Of a stretch of DNA of 64,000 nucleotides, positions 55,133 to 62,761 are shown piece after piece (positions within the stretch are counted from its first letter, which is position 1; every line of letters starts with the position of its first letter). Where the stretch lies: positions 2,183,501 through 2,247,500 of the forward strand of contig NZ_CP093528.1 in assembly GCF_022682305.1 (NCBI RefSeq). Direction: 5' to 3'. The stretch comes from Shinella zoogloeoides (GTDB lineage: Bacteria > Pseudomonadota > Alphaproteobacteria > Rhizobiales > Rhizobiaceae). The notes beneath the pieces were generated by a model that saw only the letters and a list, made by a program, of their open reading frames with translations, ran no database searches and was not told the origin of the DNA. Position numbers and translations under genes: made by a program.

Positions 55133-56391
55133 TGCACCGCTCCTGCGGTCGGATATTTGGCCTGAAGGATGGACTGGTTCCTGCGCATCTCGTTTGCGAC
55201 GATCGTCAAACCCTCGTCGAAGCCCATGCCAGGCTTGATCAGCACGCGCTGGGGTCGCGTCGCCTGGGCGATGTGCAGGCATGCCCTGGCGGATACGTCG
55301 GTCTCGTTGCAGGTACCACCGAGATAGGCCTCCACTCCATGCGAATGGCAGTAAAGAACGGCTTCGATGGCGTTATGTACGCTTCCGAGATCGGGCGTTT
55401 TGATCTGCACCATGTCGCAGCATCCGGCATCCACGAAACCCACGATATCCTGATATGTGTTGCACCATTCATCGGCCACGATGCGAACCTCGCTGCCGAT
55501 TTCGCGGAGCTGGCGTTTTATCGCTCCCAGTAGCTCGATCTGATCCTGCCTGTTTCCGACATCGACCGGTCCCTCGATGTAAAGGGGGAACTGGCCTGCT
55601 CGCTCCTCCAGTTCTCCGAGATAGCGCGCGATCGCTACGGGGTTGTTCTGGAAAATCAGTCCGATCGTTCCATAGACATCGATATGGATCGTCGGCAGAT
55701 ATGCGGCGCTTCCCCGAAGCTTCATGATGCGCTGCGTCAGCCAGGTGACATACTCCTGAAGGCGGCCGCCGTTCTCGCCGAGTTTCGTCGAGACGTTGTT
55801 GATCAGGCCGTGGGGAAGAGCATCAACCCGCTTCATGATCATCTTATCGACCGCGTTGTACCGGTCGTCGCCGCTTTGACCGAAAAGCTTGAGCGGCGAG
55901 GGATCGATAGGGAGGCCATACTCGTCGCAGACGACTTCGAGCTTCAGTCGGTTGGTCGCCTTTGCGGTCGCGTCCAGAAGGGCTTGCGAGAGACCGTAGC
56001 GAATTGCCGTGTGTATCTGGCGACCATCGGCCGTGAGCTGATCGATGAAGCGCGCGTTTTCCAAGAACTTGCTGACGTCACGACCGATGAGAAGCGGGCG
56101 CAGGACGGAGCTCATCCAGGGAATGTATCGCTCGGCGGTGAACAGAGGATCGCGCCCGCCCGCACCCGAGTACTGAACCGCGGCGCAGTCGCCCTCCGCC
56201 CATTGCCCGTTTTCGAGTTCGATCAGAACCGAAATCGCCTCGCCTGACTGCCGGATAGAATCGAAGCCCGGCGTTGCCGCAGGCCCGACGTAGATGAATC
56301 CGTCCATCCCTGCCCCGCCTTTTATCGCGGCCTGGTCGTCGAAATAGAACGAGGACACGCCGGGGCTGAACTGAACATTCGTGATCTTCAT
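55129..56391 (-). CDS. mal: Methylaspartate ammonia-lyase
   Basis: A 420-residue enolase-superfamily enzyme, close to the 413 residues of the Clostridium tetanomorphum enzyme. It shows the N-terminal capping domain, the HIDVYGTIG and YIEGPVD metal-ligand strands, VRIVADEWCNTYQD, and VQIKTPDLGSVHN with the catalytic lysine, then GGTCNETDVSARACLH. It eliminates ammonia from (2S,3S)-3-methylaspartate to give mesaconate. It lies 20 bp after glutamate mutase GlmE and overlaps the CoA transferase gene (ATGA). Confidence 0.95.
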   Translation of the reverse strand: MKITNVQFSPGVSSFYFDDQAAIKGGAGMDGFIYVGPAATPGFDSIRQSGEAISVLIELENGQWAEGDCAAVQYSGAGGRDPLFTAERYIPWMSSVLRPLLIGRDVSKFLENARFIDQLTADGRQIHTAIRYGLSQALLDATAKATNRLKLEVVCDEYGLPIDPSPLKLFGQSGDDRYNAVDKMIMKRVDALPHGLINNVSTKLGENGGRLQEYVTWLTQRIMKLRGSAAYLPTIHIDVYGTIGLIFQNNPVAIARYLGELEERAGQFPLYIEGPVDVGNRQDQIELLGAIKRQLREIGSEVRIVADEWCNTYQDIVGFVDAGCCDMVQIKTPDLGSVHNAIEAVLYCHSHGVEAYLGGTCNETDVSARACLHIAQATRPQRVLIKPGMGFDEGLTIVANEMRRNQSILQAKYPTAGAVQ

Positions 56392-56411
56392 TTTATCCTC
56401 TCGAATGAAGC

Positions 56412-57890
56412 TTAGAGCTGCGCGGCGAATTTCGGCCGGCCGACCAGTTTGCTAGCTGAAATCGCGCGCACGTCGTCGACGACCATCGTGAATGAAGCGG
56501 GCCGCCCCTCGGCCGCCGCACGCTCGGCGATCTTGTCTTTATGGAGGGCTATGACATCGTCGGGCAGAGGGATGTTGCCGCTATCGAAAATGCGGATCGC
56601 TCCGTTGTTGTCCCGGACTGGTGTCATAAGACCCGCGTTGACGCTCGCGGGCGCGAAAGGAATGTCGACGACACCCGCCTCGAATGCCAGAACGGCTCCC
56701 CTTGCGAGGTTGCCCTGCCCGAGAAGGATGACGCGGTCCATTACGGAGTGGACCTCGCGTTCGATGAGGGCCATTTCCTCGTCGATTTCGGCGGTGGCCA
56801 GGAATCCCTGGTCCCCAATCATATTGATCATCTGCTCGGTCGCCTGAAGTCCAGCGCGGTTCGCTTCCATCGTTGGAACCCCGCTCGCTTCGTGAGGCGT
56901 TTTCACGATGATCTTGGTTGCGCCGCCGAACTTCGCCGCCGCGGCTCCGAGGGCAATCACGGAATATGCCTTCGCCTCGTCCTGCGGAAAACCACCCATC
57001 CACTGGTGGAACACGGTGGAGAGGGCGTAGTCGTTGAAACCGAAAAGCGTGAAGTAGTGGTTCGCAAGCTTTCTAAGCGAACGCATCGCGGCGATGTCCT
57101 GCGCCAGGTTTCCGGCTTGACCGTACCCGAGAGTAATACATTTCACCCCTTGCTGCAGGGCCAAAAGACCTTCAAGCAGAGCGACGGTGTGCGACACGAA
57201 CGGGGGTACAAGTGTTCCGGTCAGGGGGCCGAACGGCTCCCGGTTGATCCTGATCCCCTCCTCCTCGTAGAGACCCACCAACCGATCGCAATACTGCCAG
57301 TGGCGTATGGAACGGGCGAGCGGCACGTTCTTCGAGTACGGGATGTTGTAGGAGATACCCCCACCTTCGAAGCTGGAGAACCCCGCCGCCAGCGTGATCT
57401 CCGCCATCAATCGCGCGTCCGGCGTTCCGTGCCGAACCTGAATAGGTTTCGACACGCTGTCGACCAGCCGCTCGCACCCGCCGACACCATGGTTGACCGG
57501 CGGAAAGCCGTTCAACAGGGATTTGCCTGCAGCTCGGGACCGTTCGATTCCCTTCTCCGCTTCGTCGTAACGATTGTGCCTGGTGTATGCGTCAACCGTC
57601 GTGGGGAGCACATCGCAGTATGGAGCGAGATCGTTCAGCAACTGCGTGTGCTCCCGCAACAACGCCACGCCTGCCCGGGGCTGGAGAAGTGTTTTCTCCT
57701 CTTCGGAGGCCCGAGCTAACGCTACAGAGAACTTCTTCGCATCCGGCATATCACTGTGTCGGACGAGACCTCGGGAAAACTCGACATCCTTCCCCGTGGG
57801 CCAGGTGGTCAGCACGGTTTCGCGTTCGCGGGCGTACTGCGCCCTTTCGAGCTTCGTATCGGAGATTTCGATCGTGGAGGTGTCACTCAT
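56412..57890 (-). CDS. glmE: Glutamate mutase (methylaspartate mutase) epsilon subunit
   Basis: A 492-residue GlmE; the clostridial enzyme is 483. Recognisable blocks include VNHGVGGCERLVDSV, QVRHGTPDARLMAEITLAAGFSSFEGGG, YSKNVPLARSI and LGYGQAGNLAQDIAA. GlmE holds the glutamate-binding arginines and, with GlmS, the adenosylcobalamin, interconverting L-glutamate and 3-methylaspartate by a radical mechanism. Its start overlaps the GlmL stop by 4 bp. The organism must obtain coenzyme B12. Confidence 0.95.
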   Translation of the reverse strand: MSDTSTIEISDTKLERAQYARERETVLTTWPTGKDVEFSRGLVRHSDMPDAKKFSVALARASEEEKTLLQPRAGVALLREHTQLLNDLAPYCDVLPTTVDAYTRHNRYDEAEKGIERSRAAGKSLLNGFPPVNHGVGGCERLVDSVSKPIQVRHGTPDARLMAEITLAAGFSSFEGGGISYNIPYSKNVPLARSIRHWQYCDRLVGLYEEEGIRINREPFGPLTGTLVPPFVSHTVALLEGLLALQQGVKCITLGYGQAGNLAQDIAAMRSLRKLANHYFTLFGFNDYALSTVFHQWMGGFPQDEAKAYSVIALGAAAAKFGGATKIIVKTPHEASGVPTMEANRAGLQATEQMINMIGDQGFLATAEIDEEMALIEREVHSVMDRVILLGQGNLARGAVLAFEAGVVDIPFAPASVNAGLMTPVRDNNGAIRIFDSGNIPLPDDVIALHKDKIAERAAAEGRPASFTMVVDDVRAISASKLVGRPKFAAQL

Positions 57891-59290
57891 TGGGCTAGCA
57901 AAACCTTTGCGCTTTCCGGCTGGGATACGAGTTGACCTTGTGTCAGAAGCTTTACGGCCGTCCTGGCAGCGGCGACTGGAAAGCCGCGCGACACATTGGC
58001 AAGAAGGGGGAGAATGTTCATGGGGTCGCGCAGGTAGTTATCACAGCGCGGGGCGAGTATCCGTTTGCCGTATTTGTCGGAGCCGATCCGAGAGAGGCAA
58101 TCCGCAGGGGTAAACTCAGAGGCGTGCGAGAGATACCCACCGGTCCCGATGACGGTCCGGACTGAAGACAGATCACGCCCCGTGCAAACCGTCACAATAC
58201 CGTCGGCTGTCGCTACCTCGTATGCACGCCCGACATGCCGCGCGACCGAGGTCGCTATGTTAGCTTTAGCCAGGAATTCATCGAGAAGGCGTTCCTCGGG
58301 AGTGCCCGCGAGATGCTCGGGTGCTGCGTTCACTTTGGCGGCATAGGCGGCGAGGTCCACGTTCTCCCGTTCATTAAGGAACGACGTTTCCAGCGCAGCG
58401 TCCGCCGCCGTAATTGCGGACACTCGCATGCCGAGGTCGCCCTCCACTGAGCGTTTGAGTTTCGGCTCTGGCAATCCGCGATGAACAGTTCCCGGTGTCG
58501 GGACCTCGTCGTGAAACGAGTACACATCGGTGGTCGCTCCGCCCATGTCGATCAGCAGGAACTCCCCGAGTTCAGGAGCATGGACGGCGAGCGAATTCGA
58601 GAATTCGTAGAGCGCGTAGGGGGTCGGACAAGGTTCACGGCCGGTTTGGGCCACGATGCGGTCGAGCCCCTTCCCCGCCGTAATCGTGCTCAGGAATATT
58701 TCCCTTATTGCGGTCCGCGCCGGTTCCGGATTCGGACTGTCCAACTCCGGGAGGACGTTTTCGGTGCTGACAAGGTGTGTCCTGCCGAGGATTCGCGTGA
58801 CTGCGTCCTTTGCACTCCTGTTTCCAGCGTAGACGACGGCCGCGGAAATATCCGCTTCGGCGATCCGCTGGGCATTCCGGACCGGGTAGTAGACATTGCC
58901 GCCGTCGGAGCCACCTGAAAGCAGGATGATATCGGGTGGATTTCGCTTAAGGGATGCTACATCGTCATCGCTTAATTCATAAGCGAAAATTTGTGTGACT
59001 TTTGCCCCTGAAGAGCAGGCCGTCATTTTTGCCATCTCGCTCGTCAGCTCCGGAACGAGACCGACCGCAGCGACCGCGAGGCCACCCTTGGCCGACGACG
59101 AATAAAACAGCTCGGCCTCTCGACCGTGTGCGGCGAGTCCGCGACGGACACGTCCGAAGCCCTCGGAAAGGTCGTGAACCGTCGTCGGATAGATGTCCTG
59201 CCCCACAAGCGCGAGCGAGCCATCCGCATCCAGGCGGAAGGCCGCCCCCTTCGTCCAGGTCGACCCAATGTCGATCGAAACGATTATCAT
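57887..59290 (-). CDS. glmL: GlmL, putative glutamate mutase reactivating ATPase
   Basis: A 467-residue protein of the MutL/GlmL family with an ASKHA-type ATPase N-terminus (MIIVSIDIGSTWTKGAAFRLD) and later LIDMGGATTDVYSF. GlmL is always found with glutamate mutase genes and is thought to reactivate the B12 enzyme. Start and stop overlap neighbours GlmS and GlmE by 4 bp each. Confidence 0.94.
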   Translation of the reverse strand: MIIVSIDIGSTWTKGAAFRLDADGSLALVGQDIYPTTVHDLSEGFGRVRRGLAAHGREAELFYSSSAKGGLAVAAVGLVPELTSEMAKMTACSSGAKVTQIFAYELSDDDVASLKRNPPDIILLSGGSDGGNVYYPVRNAQRIAEADISAAVVYAGNRSAKDAVTRILGRTHLVSTENVLPELDSPNPEPARTAIREIFLSTITAGKGLDRIVAQTGREPCPTPYALYEFSNSLAVHAPELGEFLLIDMGGATTDVYSFHDEVPTPGTVHRGLPEPKLKRSVEGDLGMRVSAITAADAALETSFLNERENVDLAAYAAKVNAAPEHLAGTPEERLLDEFLAKANIATSVARHVGRAYEVATADGIVTVCTGRDLSSVRTVIGTGGYLSHASEFTPADCLSRIGSDKYGKRILAPRCDNYLRDPMNILPLLANVSRGFPVAAARTAVKLLTQGQLVSQPESAKVLLAQ

Positions 59291-59796
59291 CCCGCGCGCC
59301 GTACTTCAAAGAAGGCTGCTTCTCTTCGCGCCGTAATGTCTGCTTTGAGCACGGCCGCCACCTCCTCGAGATCGACTGAGGGAGGGAAAACACGGTCGAA
59401 GCCCATGCCCTTAAACAGCTTTTCGACTTCGGCGAACTCGACTTTACCGATCACGAGGTTGCCGCCCACGTAAAGGGTCACATCCCCTACCCCGCGTTCG
59501 ACACAGCGACCACGGAACCCGACGCAGTCGATTTCACCGTGCCCGTAGATAGATGAAACGAGGATTGCATCGGCGTTTGTCTCGATCGCAGCATCGACGA
59601 ATTCGTCCTGGCTTACCATCACGCCAAGATTGATCACGTCGATCCCGAGCGGCTCGAGGACACTTTTTATGATCTTGTTTCCGACTGCGTGGCAGTCCGC
59701 CCCGATCACCCCCAACACGACCCTGAACTTACTTTCCACCCGAGCCCCCTTGCCGTCAGACTTGACTGTCATGCGCAGGTCCGCGTTTTCGTCCAT
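59287..59796 (-). CDS. glmS: Glutamate mutase sigma subunit, B12-binding
   Basis: A 169-residue cobalamin-binding protein. It has the DxHxxG cobalt-ligand motif (GVIGADCHAVGNKI, about residues 30-43), then IDVINLGVMVSQDEF, DAILVSSIYGHGEID and TLYVGGNLVIGK, the standard B12-domain blocks. ATG 59796 is preceded by a close AGGGG; TTG 59805 is a weaker alternative. It is the first gene of the leftward operon, which continues glmL, glmE, mal, CoA transferase and lyase. The C-terminus overlaps glmL. Confidence 0.94.
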   Translation of the reverse strand: MDENADLRMTVKSDGKGARVESKFRVVLGVIGADCHAVGNKIIKSVLEPLGIDVINLGVMVSQDEFVDAAIETNADAILVSSIYGHGEIDCVGFRGRCVERGVGDVTLYVGGNLVIGKVEFAEVEKLFKGMGFDRVFPPSVDLEEVAAVLKADITARREAAFFEVRRAG

Positions 59797-59836
59797 GCCC
59801 CTCAAAAAGTCAATGATTATTATTTCTCAATGCAAT

Positions 59837-59857
59837 TAGATAAGCGTTATTTATCTA
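59837..59857. promoter_or_regulatory. LysR-type palindrome upstream of glmS
   Basis: TAGATAA (59837-59843) and TTATCTA (59851-59857) are perfect inverted copies with a 7-bp centre, about 40 bp before the glmS start. It includes AGATAAGCGTTA (59838-59849), the exact inverse of 51988-51999. Expected binding site of the LysR regulator at 52179. Confidence 0.6.
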
Positions 59858-59886
59858 TTGAGTTTCGTGAGAGCGAGCGAACGGGT

Positions 59887-59916
59887 GCCGCGGCATAACT
59901 GCCTTCGGCTTTTTTT
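59887..59916 (+). terminator. Orphan rightward rho-independent terminator
   Basis: GCCG/CGGC (59887-59890 and 59906-59909) and GGCA/TGCC inner pairs with a TAAC loop, followed by seven Ts (59910-59916). No + strand gene precedes it, since glmS runs leftward, so it ends an unknown short transcript or is a leftover of a lost gene. Confidence 0.65.
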
Positions 59917-60185
59917 AGGAACCACGCCTCTATGATGGCTACGGAGCGGAATCGGCGGCCTTTATATTCGGATGGTTCGCGCCCATCGATCGATGACCGC
60001 CTGCGTGACAACATCTCGCCGCGCGTGCCCAGCTACCAGCTGCCCAGCTCGAAAATGGTGCATCGCCCAATAGATCGGAGCGATCCTTTTTCCTTCGTAT
60101 GCACAAACAAGGCTATGAGCTCGTTGAGCGCTTGCGTTATATTGTGGTTGCATCAATATCTCCAATGCAACGGAGGGAAGACGTG

Positions 60186-61886
60186 ATGCGCGTCCGGGCA
60201 AGCAAGAATGGCATTTCGGTGCACGCTATTGCGGGGACCGACGTTGTGATGTTCGCTTTCGACGCAACGAAGGCCGCGAGGAAAGGTCTTCTGGGATTCG
60301 CGATCCACCGGATGGAGGAAGGCGTGCCGGATAACGGTATCTGGTTGGAAGCCTCGAAGGTGTTCGAGGCGATTCAGCCGAAGCCCGTTAAAGGACAGAC
60401 ATATCCGACAAACAACCACCCCATGCAGAGCTTCCTATGGGGCGATTACATTGCGGATGAGGGGCGACGGTACACCTACTCGATCTATCCTATGTACGGG
60501 CCGTTCGAAAAAAGAAAACTGGGCGAACCGGTCGTTCTCGACGTGCGGACCGAGGAAGAGGATGACGGCGACCATGCGGTCTTCTTCAACAGAGGCGCTG
60601 TCGCGACGCAAGGCTACATGAAGCGGTTCGGCAGCGGTTTGCGTCCTCCCGAGCCGGACAACCCCGACCACCCGCAGACAGCTTGGCTGTCGCGGGGCCT
60701 ATTCGAAGCGCTCAAGCGGTTCGTCGACGACACAGGACCGGGGGATGCACTACGGGTCGCCGCCTACGAATTCCATTACAGGCCCGTCATAGAGCTCCTA
60801 CGCGAAGCGCAGCAACGCGGCGTCGACGTTAAAATCGTCTATGAAGCCGGAGCGGACAAAAAGAATGGCGTTCTCATCGACACGCAGGCGACGAAATCGA
60901 ACAACAAGGCCCTTGCCAAACCGTGGGCCAAATTCGAGCCAGGCACGCTGATCAAGCGGACGAAACGCTCGAAGATACCGCACAACAAGTTCATCCTGAA
61001 ACTGCGCGACGGGGAAGCGACCTCGGTCTGGACAGGCTCGACGAACCTTTCCGCATCGGGTTTCATCGGGCAGGCGAACACCGGGCATCTGGTGCGAAAC
61101 AAGGATGTTGCCGCCCAGTTCCTGGCCTACTGGAACGAGCTTGCGAAAGACCCGCTGCCGGATGCGTTCCGGGAATGGGCGCGCAAGAACTCACCGAATC
61201 CCAAGGACGACTTGAAATCCGGAACGACCGTCGTCTTCAGCCCACGCGTGGGAGCAAAGATGCTGGAGTGGTATGGCCGGCGTGCGACGGAGCGTGAGAA
61301 GCCATGGTTTTTCACGGCCGCCTTCGGCATGAACCCTACCAGGAATGCCATGCACAGGCTGCTGTTGCAGCCACGGGACCACCTCCGCTTCGTCCTCATG
61401 GAAAGCGACGAAGATAATGTCGTACCCGGATTCCGCAAAGCCGATCCGAATATCTGGTTCGCAATAGGTTCGCTTCTCGGTCGCAAGAAGCGAACCGACA
61501 AGAACACGCTCGATCTTGAGAACTGGCTTGTCGAGCAACACCATAAGAGCAGCGGGCACGTCTTTTACGTGCACCAGAAGTTCATCCTTGTTGATCCCCT
61601 CGGAGACGACCCGTTGATTTTTGCCGGATCAGCCAACTTTTCTCCGGCATCCTTGTCGAGCAACGACGAGAACATGCTCCTCATCCGGGGTGACAAGCGG
61701 GTCGCTGATATCTACTTGACAGAATTCGACCGACTGTATCGGCACTTCCTATTCCGCGGTGCGGCGAACCGAAACAAACCACGAAAGACCGACAGAAGCC
61801 GTTTCCTTGAAACCGACGATACATGGGTCGACAAGCATTTCGCCCCCGGCTCCTATCAGTCACGGCGGCGCGAGATGTTCGGCTAG
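60186..61886 (+). CDS. Phospholipase D-like protein with two HKD motifs, putative nuclease
   Basis: A 566-residue protein. ATG 60186 has a strong GGAGGGA at 60172-60178; the longer frame from 60099 is rejected. The first HKD-type motif is PHNKFILKLRDG with TGSTNLSASGF (about residues 265-300); the second is VHQKFILVDPLGD with AGSANFSPASL (about residues 465-490). Two intact motifs in one chain form one PLD active site, used by phospholipases and by nucleases. The N-terminal 210 residues have no recognised domain. No signal peptide is seen, so it acts in the cytosol. It starts a tight three-gene run and is probably a conflict/defence effector. Confidence 0.8.
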   Translation: MRVRASKNGISVHAIAGTDVVMFAFDATKAARKGLLGFAIHRMEEGVPDNGIWLEASKVFEAIQPKPVKGQTYPTNNHPMQSFLWGDYIADEGRRYTYSIYPMYGPFEKRKLGEPVVLDVRTEEEDDGDHAVFFNRGAVATQGYMKRFGSGLRPPEPDNPDHPQTAWLSRGLFEALKRFVDDTGPGDALRVAAYEFHYRPVIELLREAQQRGVDVKIVYEAGADKKNGVLIDTQATKSNNKALAKPWAKFEPGTLIKRTKRSKIPHNKFILKLRDGEATSVWTGSTNLSASGFIGQANTGHLVRNKDVAAQFLAYWNELAKDPLPDAFREWARKNSPNPKDDLKSGTTVVFSPRVGAKMLEWYGRRATEREKPWFFTAAFGMNPTRNAMHRLLLQPRDHLRFVLMESDEDNVVPGFRKADPNIWFAIGSLLGRKKRTDKNTLDLENWLVEQHHKSSGHVFYVHQKFILVDPLGDDPLIFAGSANFSPASLSSNDENMLLIRGDKRVADIYLTEFDRLYRHFLFRGAANRNKPRKTDRSRFLETDDTWVDKHFAPGSYQSRRREMFG

Positions 61887-61972
61887 AGCGATTTCGGAGC
61901 GCCATAATATGGCGGCGGAAACGTCGCCGCTGAGAAAGGCGCTCTATAGTAAGGCCTACAAAAGGACCCTAC

Positions 61973-62761
61973 ATGGACGAATTGAAGGAGTACACGCTCG
62001 CGGAATTCCTTACAGAGCAAGGCACCAACTTCCATTCAGGGCTTCCGCTTGTCCATTCCACGGAAAGCGCGAACATCTGGACGATGTTGAAAAAAGAACA
62101 GGTATCGGTCACGCCTTGTGACACGTTCACCGGGGAAAACCTGGCATACTTCTTCCATGGACGACCCGCGTATCGGAAGTTCCACAAAAACCCTCAGGAT
62201 TGGGAACTGCCCTTTGTCCTCGTTCTGAAAAGCACCTGCCTCCTCAATGTTCGCCGAATTTTCCCGTTCGACTCTGGGGCGTTTCACAGATCGCGGTTGC
62301 CGAGCTACGTCGCGCGCTTCGATGCCGAGGGTTATGATGTTGCTGGCAACGCCGCCGCGATCGATCTGCTCATTGACATTTTCTTCGGAGGAGACGGAGC
62401 GTATTTTCACGGTAAGGCGAAACCGCGCAACGAGGTATCCAGGCGAAACGGGCTGAGCATGCGCCACGCCCAGGTCCTGGCGCTCTGCGCGCTATACAAT
62501 CGAGAGCATCTCGAGGCTGACGACCGATCGCTCGCGATCGAGGTCCAGACTGACCGGGACGTTTCCATAAAAGATAATCTGCTCGGCGCCGTGCTACCAC
62601 GCTCGTATTTCGATGACACGATCCTCAAGAAATATTTCAAAGAACGTGGGGTCCATGTCCGTCAATACGATGTCTATCCGATCAACACGGAGGCCTACGT
62701 TTCTATCGTCTATGAGGAAGTTAAAGCGATATATCGAAAGCTAAGGCTCATCGATGGATGA
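61973..62761 (+). CDS. Unknown protein with ADP-ribosyltransferase (DarT-like) sequence features
   Basis: A 262-residue protein with an AAAGGA site before ATG 61973. The N-terminal region LVHSTESANIWTMLKKEQVS followed by ENLAYFFHGRPAYRKF resembles the H-x-T...Y-x-G-x-P-x-Y pattern of ART-fold enzymes such as DarT (NAD-dependent DNA modification). I cannot identify the catalytic glutamate with confidence. No family name can be given; a general toxin-type ADP-ribosyltransferase is a reasonable but unproven idea. It overlaps the next gene by 8 bp. A hairpin-prone stretch (61900-61930) separates it from the PLD gene. Confidence 0.5.
   Translation: MDELKEYTLAEFLTEQGTNFHSGLPLVHSTESANIWTMLKKEQVSVTPCDTFTGENLAYFFHGRPAYRKFHKNPQDWELPFVLVLKSTCLLNVRRIFPFDSGAFHRSRLPSYVARFDAEGYDVAGNAAAIDLLIDIFFGGDGAYFHGKAKPRNEVSRRNGLSMRHAQVLALCALYNREHLEADDRSLAIEVQTDRDVSIKDNLLGAVLPRSYFDDTILKKYFKERGVHVRQYDVYPINTEAYVSIVYEEVKAIYRKLRLIDG

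Larger units (their letters stand above)
59797..60185. other. Intergenic region between the glm operon and the PLD island
   Basis: 389 bp. It contains the glmS promoter with a LysR-type palindrome at 59837-59857, a rightward terminator at 59887-59916, and the upstream region of the PLD gene. A small open frame at 59932-60186 has no recognisable feature and is not called. Confidence 0.6.

Noticed and set aside
60099..60185. N-terminal extension of the PLD protein from ATG 60099
   Set aside because: The strong GGAGGGA sits just before ATG 60186; the extension is not supported by any motif.
59932..60186. 84-residue open frame before the PLD gene
   Set aside because: No ribosome-binding site, no recognisable motif, and it overlaps the likely PLD promoter and ribosome-binding site.
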